Part shown: piece by piece, positions 38,605 to 47,557 of the stretch
How positions within the stretch are numbered: position 1 is the first letter of the stretch
Layout of the letters: each line of letters opens with the position of its first letter
Assembly: GCA_037179385.1 (NCBI GenBank)
Contig: CM074193.1
Coordinates: forward strand, 4,795,547 to 4,859,546
Length of the DNA: 64,000 nt
Source: Holothuria scabra
Lineage: Eukaryota; Echinodermata; Holothuroidea; Aspidochirotida; Holothuriidae
Direction of reading: 5' to 3'
The notes under the pieces: model-generated
Database searches by the model: none
Told to the model about the DNA's origin: nothing
What the model saw: only the letters and a program-made list of their open reading frames with translations
Position numbers and translations under genes: made by a program

Positions 38605-38646
38605 TTTTGTACAGGGAGTTGCCACTAAGCAACTCCCTGTTTTGTA
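38605..38646. mobile_element. Mini-hairpin, 28 bp, with exact 7-bp TSD
   Basis: Element CAGGGAGTTGC-CACTAA-GCAACTCCCTG at 38612-38639 is a perfect 11-bp stem. It is flanked by identical TTTTGTA at 38605-38611 and 38640-38646. Same termini as three other hairpins in this window. Confidence 0.75.
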
Positions 38647-38837
38647 CGTGCTTTGCGTGATTACTTCCCGTACTGAAACGGGGTTTCTAAAGAGCATCTC
38701 CGTGATTGAAATTAGAATAGCACTCAACAAAATGGTCAAGGTGACCATTGACCACAGGTCATTCCTAGTTATGCTATTCGATTGTTGGTTCATTCATCAA
38801 ATGCAACTTCAACACAACAGAGACCAATCTGAAGCTA

Positions 38838-39183
38838 TCACAGGATTCATCCTCGTATTCATCCTCGGATTCGTCCTCGGATTCGTACTCGTATTCGTCC
38901 TCGGATTCGTCCTCGGATTCATCCTCGGATTCATCCTCGGGTTCATCCTCGGATTCATCACAGGATTCATCCTCGGATTCGTCCTCAGATTCGTCCTCGG
39001 ATTCGTCCTCGGATTCATCCTCGGATTCATCCTCGGATTCATCCTCGGATTCGTCCTCGGGTTCATCCTCGGATTCATCCTCGGATTCGTACTCGTATTC
39101 GTCCTCGGATTCGTCCTCGGGTTCATCCTGGGATTCATCCTCGGATTCATCACAGGATTCATCCTCGGATTCATCCTCGGTTT
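38838..39183 (-). repeat. 12-bp minisatellite, inverted partner of 43597-43851
   Basis: On the minus strand it reads as tandem GAGGATGAATCC/GAGGACGAATCC units, with occasional CCTGTGATGAAT variants. Open in several frames (ILGF, MNPR, SEDE repeats) only because the unit is a multiple of 3. One flank, 'gaccaatctgaagctatc', is the exact reverse complement of the right flank of the partner array. Confidence 0.95.
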
Positions 39184-40816
39184 CGAATGTCGGAAGGAAA
39201 AGATTTTACTTCAAAAAGTCACAATGGGTATGGAACAATTTGGCAGTGCACCCTCTATCTGCTAACGAGGATTTGACTCGCGGTATTTCATCTCTGATGA
39301 CCTCACATGACATTCATTCTAGTCAAATTGCAACTGCTCGAAAAGAGCTTCCTTCTCTTACATTTTATGCATGACGTTTGGTGACGTCATAAGGATTTGA
39401 ATACTAATTAGCTAAAAGTCATGACTTTTAAAGTCAATTATCTCAGAAACTAGGAGCCAAAAAATCGTCAAAACCGTGAAAATCAATGAATAAGATGTAA
39501 AAAATACTTTCGGTGCCTGGTTCTGAGTGAACTTACGGGTAAAAGTGAGGATTTTTGTCCATTTTATGAAACGTGTAAAATGGGTTTCAAATGCTCTGCA
39601 AAATCGTTCAGCATTTATTCTATGTTGTTTTAAACTACTCAGTTTTTACTTCAATAGAAAGAAAATTTTGTTTTCTATCTATTGGTACCATTTTTGCACT
39701 ATAAGATATTCTCAATGAGTCAGGTACTCGGTAAATTCCACGACGAATCGATTGTAGCGCCCAGAGTATATAAACAGTATAGTGGGCCTACTTTCGCGAA
39801 ATGAACGTTAATGGTCGTCCTATATGTATAACGTTACAACAGCAGCCTAATTCATCCTCACCAGTATTGTTCCCATTTCGGAGAAAATGGTGTGATACTT
39901 GCTCCTTCGACATTTTGCAACAAATTGTTTGTTTTAATGCCATTTACAAATTAAACTAATCAGTAGTGTTGCACTGGTATATACTTGTTTGAATGTGATA
40001 TACCTGTATACACATACAATATGTCATAGTCATCATAATATACACACAAATAAGCTCTGTACATACAGAGCAAAACTGCATCTTGTTTGCACTAAAACAC
40101 TGAAAATCACCTCACTTTAAAAAGAGTTGGGCTGACTAAAAAGCTGGTTTAAAAATCTTTATTCTAGGAAACTGTATCAACTTCAATTCAATGTTCATGC
40201 TTTGAAAAAAATTAAAAATAAACTCTATGCATCATATACACTCATGCAGTCAGCATACTTGAGCAAGAAACTGAATGAGGGGCCTTTCTAAAAGGGCCTG
40301 CTTAGACAGGAAGGGCCTTGCAGGAAAGATCATCAGCACAATGTTTAACAAGTGCTTTTGATTTTTCTCATTAACTCTTGGTAAAATTGAAAAATACTGA
40401 AGGCAATTTAAGGCAAATACCAATCAGGTTGCAAGGGAATGAGTATGTCCAGCTGATCAGGTTTGGCAAATGGGATTTCTTACTTTCAATTCCTTGTGAA
40501 TTTCTTTTCACATTGAATACTGGTCCTAAAAATTACATGATGATGGCTGGACTGTTACGATAGTAATTCATCACTATCCTGTCCTCTTGGGAGAGCCTGG
40601 ACGGAATGTTCAATCATTTCTACTAGCCAGTTTGATATGCCTAGTAGCTCAAATTACAGTCAATGTAACAACTTACAGTCTGTTTTTTGTGCAGGAAACT
40701 ACCTAAATGTTGCCCAATATGATTCTCCTTTATGTGACCACCTTAATGATCAAAAATAAATAAAATTAATGTAACAAATCTAGGAATGAATTAACAGTTT
40801 TCACTTCATTGAGTAC

Positions 40817-40925
40817 CCCAGCTAAAAATGTACCATGCTTTACCATGGTTTACCATGGTAAACCATGAAAAATCTGTAGTATTTCCATGGTAAACCATGG
40901 TTTACCACGGTACATTTTTAGCTGG
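40817..40925. mobile_element. 109-bp palindromic foldback element
   Basis: Ends CCCAGCTAAAAATGTACC and GGTACATTTTTAGCTGGG are perfect 18-bp inverted repeats; inside are several 'ttaccatggtaa' palindromes. 18 bp (40875-40892) are identical to the hairpin at 20195-20212. Confidence 0.8.
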
Positions 40926-41390
40926 GACGTGCCACATTGATGAGAACCCATTTTAAAACAAAGTTGAGTATACTAGGGTGTGACAAAACTAGCTGCCAGT
41001 GAACATATCATGGATGTCATAATAATCAGTAGTAGGCTTACTGTAATACAGTTTAGGATCACATTGAGGTGAGCTTTTGGGACAATTCAAGTCAGCCAGT
41101 GTAAGATTGAGTCTGAGGGCGTGGGAACTTGTTACTGAATAAAAAGTGATATATGCTAGGCATGCCATACAGCCTTGAACACTAATTCCTGTCTCCGAGT
41201 CCACAGAAACCACTCCTTCATTAAAGTTAACCAGTATAAAATGCAAGTCACAGTTAAGGTGGCAGTACATAATTGCCCATGGATGATGGGGTAAGGTTTT
41301 TGAATGATGTAAGCTTATGAAGGATTAGAATTACAAAGCTAGCTCTATAGCCCATGAGACTTCATAGAAATAGACATAACTTGAACTTAA

Positions 41391-41698
41391 AGGGCCAAAC
41401 CTCTCACCCCAAACTACAATTTTGGAACCCGGGTACCGAAATTCTCAATTGGCTCAGCTCTTTGACTGACAGTTAATTCAAACAATGCAGAGTGCCAAAG
41501 CTTATATTACACAGCATGAACGGTACTGAGAGTGTTTTGATAATATAAATTGAGTAGGCCTAGGCTATTTCTATAATCACCCAGAAGCAATAAACTGAGA
41601 TTGTGTCTGGATGAGGATGAATTTCAGACAATTGTGGGAGGGGCTTCAGAAAGAATGTTAGGAGAATTGGTACTGTTTGGGGTGAGAGAAATGAGCCT
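41391..41698. mobile_element. TTAA-flanked MITE, copy 2
   Basis: 308 bp, TTAA at 41387-41390 and 41699-41702. TIRs start AGGGCCAAACCTCTCACCCC and end GGGGTGAGAGAAATGAGCCT. Middle collinear with 3765-4057. Confidence 0.75.
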
Positions 41699-41996
41699 TT
41701 AATTACAGTACAGTATACCACTATACTGTAGGTCTATTATGGAAAATGTTGGAAAGGAGTGAGTTTTTCTGTTTGCGGCACACTGAAACTATCAGGTAAG
41801 AAAGAATAATAATCCGTGGATATGTCCAGACTGAAGTTGAAGCCTCTAAATTTAGAATGTGGTTAATCCAGGCTGACTTGGTCATGATTCATATACCCCT
41901 GCAGTCCCACTATCCCAGGTTTACTTTACAACTAGGCTAAGTTACATGCAAGCCCCCCATGGCCACAGTGCCAGCATTGCACTGAATGTCACTGAA

Positions 41997-42845
41997 GGTT
42001 ACCGGTCGTTTCGCCCCCTTGCCAGTTCGCCCCCAACCAGTTCGCCCCGGTCGTTTCGCCCCCTTGCCAGTTCGCCCCGTAGTGGAAGTCGTTTCGCCCC
42101 TAACGAGGAGGTCGTTTCGCCCCCAAATAGTTATGAGTATGACATCGAATAAACTGACCTTTAAATGCAGTTTTTTAGTAGTTGTCATAACAGAAATTTT
42201 AAAAAAGTTATGACAGTTGGCCAGAATGTGACAAAAACCAAGTCAAGTAAGGATGGGTGACGCACCAACCAGTCATATGTTAAGTTGACCTGGCATTCTC
42301 TTGCACGGTCCAGAATTAAGTTTCACAGGCAAGTTTAGCATTTTTTTAAATCATTTTCAGTTTTTGCGCCATTTATTGGAAATTTTAAATAGAACTAAAC
42401 AAAACAACCACAAAATATGATGTGCGAACGTTTACACAATGAAGCAAACGAACGATGTAGCAACGATAACGCAGATAGAAAGCGTACATCAGTACTATCA
42501 ATCATAATCAACACAATTAACACGCAACAATTGCGCACGAGCGTACGGTAACGTTATGAGTTGGTACAAATGAACAACTTGTTTCACCTTTAAAAATGAA
42601 CTCTAATCTCATCTGAAAAAGAGAATTAAATGAGAAACTTCACTTCGTGGACATCGTTTGTTCTAAAACATTCACTTGTTGTAAAGGTACCTGCTTCAGA
42701 AAGATTAGGGGGCGAACCGGTAGGTCTTTGGGGGCGAACTGGCAGGTCTTAGGGGGCGAACTGGTTTATTCTTGGGGGCGAACTGGTATTTAGGGGGCGA
42801 ACTGGTTGGGGGCGAACTGGCAAGGGGGCGAAACGACCGGCTACC
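41997..42845. mobile_element. 849-bp element whose TIRs are built of tandem repeats
   Basis: About 50-bp TIRs (GGTTACCGGTCGTTTCGCCC... and ...GGGCGAAACGACCGGCTACC) made of repeated GGGGGCGAACTGG units, with extra units toward the inside. Exact 8-bp TSD TCACTGAA at 41989-41996 and 42846-42853. Non-coding middle. The GG- ends plus 8-bp TSD would fit Merlin-like or another 8-bp superfamily; assignment open. Confidence 0.85.
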
Positions 42846-43596
42846 TCACTGAATATATGCCATGAAAACTAAAGCTTCATACTTTAAAGACTGCAAGTCT
42901 GCAAACAACACTGGAAGTTTTTTAAGATTGTAAATGCAATCGGTACCTGTCCTTTAAATCCCACAGTAAAATAGTCGTTAATTATTTTGTTATGGTCGAC
43001 GTTTTGTGAGCCGTATTGGAATAGTAGTTAGTACTAACAGTAACGTTATAGGATATTTAACGTTAGCTGTGTACCAATACCATATGTACTATAGTACATA
43101 CTACATACATATTGTACCGTAAATACCCCTTCAGGTTTAGCAGTTGTTTACAAAACAATTTGTAAATTAAACTACGTAATTTTGGTATCAACAGAAAGCC
43201 TATGCTATAATCTTCAAACGTCGATACAAAAATATCGTTTTACATCCCTCAATGAGTCAGGTACTCGCAAAGTTTGAGGTCCTAATCTGAGACATAAGAA
43301 TCGACTGCCTCTTTTTGAGGACGTATTTTTGCAGTATATGTTTGAAAAAACCTAAAAAAACTTTGATTTCTAAGAGAAGGAAAGGTCAAAATGTTCACTT
43401 ACCGTGTCGTTGTGTCTATTTATACGCCTACTTATACATAATTCAACATGTCGGGGGAGACCCCTTGTCAGTCACAGTTCCGCGAAATCTCATTTGCGCA
43501 GACTTTTAAGAAGGCGGGAATGCTAGAGAACTGGTCACGTGACTTCATTAACTGTACACTTGCGTGTATACTGTCTTGTGCAAGACCGAGAAAACG

Positions 43597-43851
43597 GATG
43601 AATCCTATTATGAATCCGAGGACGAATTCGAGGATGAATCCGAGGACGAATTCGAGGATGAATCCGAGGACGAATCCGAGGATGAATCCGAGGACGAATC
43701 CGAGGATGAATCCGAGGACGAATCCGAGGATGAATCCGAGGACGAATCCGAGGATGAATCCGAGGACGAATCCGAGGATGAATCCGAGGACGAATCCGAG
43801 GATGAATCCGAGGACGAATCCGAGGATGAATCCGAGGACGAATCCGAGGAT
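43597..43851 (+). repeat. 12-bp minisatellite just upstream of gene C
   Basis: About 21 units of alternating GAGGATGAATCC and GAGGACGAATCC, ending 58 bp before the gene C start codon. Open in all three frames of the strand, so the ESED/MNPR frames are not evidence of protein. Confidence 0.95.
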
Positions 43852-43903
43852 AGCTTCAGATTGGTCAACAGAGTGTGTCTGTAGAAGGCCTGGACGCAGC
43901 CAA

Positions 43904-43912
43904 ATGTTATGA
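43904..43912 (+). promoter_or_regulatory. Minimal uORF overlapping the gene C start codon
   Basis: ATG TTA TGA: a two-codon upstream frame whose TGA overlaps the main ATG at 43909. Such start-stop overlap can dampen or re-initiate translation. Whether it lies in the mRNA depends on the unmapped transcription start. Confidence 0.35.
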
Positions 43913-44072
43913 GTGACTACCTAAGAATGGGCGTCTTCTCAAACCTGGAAGATTTTGAAAAACATGCTGAAAAAATAGTGAACAAGAAGTACGGTAAGCA
44001 CTTGTGGAAGTACATAAGCTATGCTTCTGGTGACTTGCAGACATTCTTCGAAAGCAGAGCAGTGTTTAAGAG
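43909..44072 (+). CDS. Gene C exon 1
   Basis: ATG at 43909, donor 'gtaaga' at 44073. MSDYLRMGVFSNLEDFEKHA, EKIVNKKYGKHLWKYISYAS, GDLQTFFESRAVFK, then split Arg. LEDFEKHAEK and SRAVFKR match the family N-terminus. The ATG seven codons in (43927) has the better Kozak context (A at -3, G at +4) and is an alternative start. Confidence 0.87.
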
Positions 44073-44464
44073 GTAAGACTATGAGAAATACGTTCTTCAT
44101 GGGGCTCCTTGTTAGCTCAATGTTCGAGTTCGGAGTGCTGTAGTCGAGTCCGGAGGCTTCGAGTCACGAGTCCGGCAATTTTCAACTTTCAAGGACTCCG
44201 AGTCTGAACTCGAAATCGAAACCCTGTACTTTCTCAGCGAGAGAAAATCAACCTGGCTGACCGAGTCCTTCAAATTCTGATATAGCGAGTCCGAATCCGG
44301 ATTCGACTTCAGCCCTGGTACGAGTTAGTGAGGACAAAATGGCTCTTCTTCCACTAAGTCAAATTAAATCAAACGAAAGTACTATAGCAATGCTCATGGA
44401 GTTAGGGTGGTAGCCTACATAGCAGACTGCACCGCATATTCCATGTTTAATCAGGCCCTGATTA

Positions 44465-44587
44465 GGTGGTGATGCACACACTGTTTACCAAGGAATTTAC
44501 TGATTGGCTGTTTTCATTGTATTGTATTCTTTGTCAGGATTAGGGTTACTGGGAAAGCCAGTTAGAAATTTGAATGCGCATAGGCCT
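44465..44587. mobile_element. MITE family 'GATGCGCACTGTTTAAC', copy 4, degraded
   Basis: Starts GGTGGTGATGCACACACTGT and ends 'gaatgcgcataggcc'; middle 'gattagggttact'. The right TIR is shortened. Confidence 0.6.
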
Positions 44588-44714
44588 AATAATTTGTAGC
44601 AGATGTAGTCACTAGTGAATGGATGTTATAGGAAAGCTAAGATCATTAGGTAGGATCTGTTCTTTTCAGCTCATCTAGAATGGAACCATACATGACAGAG
44701 CAATGATGTAAATG

Positions 44715-44764
44715 GTCTGAGCAGGGAGGTGTTACTAGACCTCATAACACCTCCCTGGTCTGAG
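44715..44764. mobile_element. Mini-hairpin, 36 bp, with exact 7-bp TSD
   Basis: CAGGGAGGTGTTA (44722-44734) pairs over 13 bp with TAACACCTCCCTG (44745-44757), loop of 10. Flanked by identical GTCTGAG at 44715-44721 and 44758-44764. Confidence 0.75.
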
Positions 44765-44929
44765 GGTATGAGCTTGGGGAAGTGTTGTCCTTCAGTGGAC
44801 GTATAGCTAGCTTCTTCTGTTCTTTGGGAAGCAGTTTACAATTTGGTTTCGCCGAGCTGCTCTTTGCCAGAGAGTCGGGAGGACTTTAGAAAATGGCTAT
44901 TTGAGAGTCATGTGCATGCCATGTATGTA

Positions 44930-45085
44930 TTTTCTCCATTGTGCGTGATGCTCCGCGTAAGGAATGGAGTAGCTGGGGAAACAAGCCAGTGAGCCACAAC
45001 TGGAAAAAGGCAGTGGTCGGCTCGACTTGAACCAATAGGTTGGAAACTTGTCGTAAAACTCGTAACTACAGTAACCTAACTAACT
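44930..45085 (+). repeat. SINE copy 2, 5' truncated
   Basis: Body only: 'aacaagccagtgagccacaa', 'ggcagtggtcggctcgactt', 'cgtaaaactcgtaac'. No tRNA head visible. Confidence 0.7.
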
Positions 45086-47467
45086 TACTAAATAATGAGG
45101 GACTTTAAGTTGCGGTTTTTTCATTGAATAAGCAACGTTTAAGTCCTGGGCCCTGAAATATTGTGAAAGATAGCTACTAGTCTTTGCGAAATAACATGAA
45201 ATCTGTGGAACCTGTCTGTTGTTGCAAAATATAGTCTGTGGTGATCATGTGCACTGTGAAATGTGTACTGAACAGCCTAGTTCGCTCCGCGGACTGGTTG
45301 TGTTGAATACGGCGCAGGTTTGGGAGAAGAAGATGTTGGTATAGGCATATTAAGCAAAAATGACTTTTTAAGGAAAGTTTCTTCTTTAGTTTTACGGTTC
45401 TCTTGGGAGGAAGCTACCCTTAGGCTATGGATAAATCAATTAAGGCCTGTGCCTCAACTCAAACATTTCAAAATGATGTTTATATTAAACACGCATGAAA
45501 AATGAATTCGAAGAGTCTAACTCCCCCATCATAGGACATTCTTGAGCCAAGATAGGCCTGTAAAATGTTGATTTTTATTCTCTTAATACAACTTAGTCCA
45601 CTGCGCAATAATTTGTGACTTTCTTGTTGTACTCACATTACCTGCTTTGTTTCTCTTAAAAATTAAAAATGTTCTTATAACGAACATTTTCTGTTTGTTT
45701 GGGTAGCATGTTACACATGTTACACTGATTGTTTGGGTAGCATAAAAATAAGAGTGCTATCACACCTTCGTAAAGGTGCGATAACTTTCAGAAAAACAAA
45801 TAAATGCAAAGATTCGAGAAGTACGACAATGACATCACAAATTATTGCGCAATGCACCATTTTCAGTTTAGAGAAACATTTTATAATTGGCTCAGGAATG
45901 TCCTATTAAGATTGGAGTTGGACTGATACTGTTCATTTTTCATGCTGTTTGATATATATTTTTGAATTTTTTGATTTGAGGTACACTTTTTAAAGCATAA
46001 TGTAGGGGGTCGCTGATGGTTGTTCATGTGATTATGCACCGGTATGTTTCTCTTACCAGAGAACTTTTTGATGTAACAAATCAAAGCTCCCCAAAGCCTT
46101 AATGAACTATTCCCAACTTTTATCCCATTTTATACTGGACATAAAAAATTTGAAGACGAAAATACAATACTGTACACATGATGAACACACACGTACCGCC
46201 CAATAGTAGGCTACGTTGCTTTTATTAAAACCTAAAAGAAAGCCTTGAAGAGAAATTTGAGTAAACCAGGGCCCAGAGTGAACATAACTGTGCACAGACT
46301 ACTCAGGTTCAAATCTTCCAACCGCCCGGTTTGACCGGAACTATCCCGGTGCCCGCTATGCTGTCCCGGTCCTGTTTCAGTTCTTGTCTCGGTCCCCCCC
46401 CCCCAAATATAAACATGTTGTGCAGCTATAAATGAGGAAAAGTGGGGTAACAGAATATACAGTGTATATAACATGTGCTGACAACTTTTTGCCTTGTATG
46501 CTGCCTTTAAGCTGATCTTGTAAGCTATAGATGTCAAGCATGGAACCAACAAAAGAAACACTCCTAACAAATTTTGTCTCTATTTTTTCCGACATGATCG
46601 AGTTTTATTCGGTTGCCTAGGTAGCATATCACTGAATGTATAAGAGGCAATGACACCATACGCATATTCTTCGATTTAGAAAGAGTGTTATAATTGTCGG
46701 CAATTGTTTTACTTTTTGGAAAACTTTAACGGGCACCATAAAGTATGTAATACCTGACATTTGTCTTAAACAGGCGCAAATATTTGGAAAATCTTCTAAT
46801 TTCGCCGTCGGAGAGCCTTCATCGGTAGATAAAATGTGTAGCACCGACATCTTCATTCGCTCCAACAATCTACTTGATTTTGCCAAAGCACTGGATGGGC
46901 GGATTCTTCAATGTAATTAGCACGTTTTTTAAAATTTCCCTTCAAAATCGTAATTGTTTTCTTTGATAAGGTCTTGTTTCAAATACTTGTTAAAAAGGCA
47001 GAAATGATTTCCCACGTCGCAACTCCTATGCCCCTCCTGTCCTTTCGGCAACTCAGAACCTTTGCCTGAGCTTTGAGTTTCTAGCCCCCATCGCGGAGCT
47101 TGACTCCCGTCGGGCAAATCCTAGTACTACCTCTGGCGATAACTGAACGCCCGGAGTTTTGAAATTGTTGAAGAGTCAAGCATTGGGATTTCTGCAAGTT
47201 GTCCTTATAAGTTACCTATACCATAGAGTTATCCCCCACCCCAAGTACTTTGTTCTTTAGTGTGTCAATACTTTCTTCAGGAGATGAAACACGCCCACGT
47301 GATCAGTACCGGTAATATCAGAGGTGTATGTAACCTCAGTTCTAGCAGTCTAGCAGCAGTGCATATTTCAAGATAGACCTTCCAACATTAATCGATTTTC
47401 ACCCGAACGCAGTCTGTGTATGTGGTCGCCGCCCCTCCGGTATTTTTTGAAACAATGACTTGTTTTT

Positions 47468-47515
47468 GATTCCTTGCCGTAGGCAGGCAAGGAATCTATG
47501 CGATGGTGATGTCGT

Positions 47516-47557
<42 letters not shown>

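Noticed and set aside
38809..39265. Long open frames of GFILGF, MNPR and DESED repeats
   Set aside because: The 12-bp unit is a multiple of three without stops in most frames on both strands; simultaneous openness of several frames shows repeat structure, not protein.
43448..43912. Acidic ESED or MNPRTNPR repeat protein upstream of gene C
   Set aside because: Same 12-bp minisatellite, open in three overlapping frames; no intron signals or homology outside the repeat.
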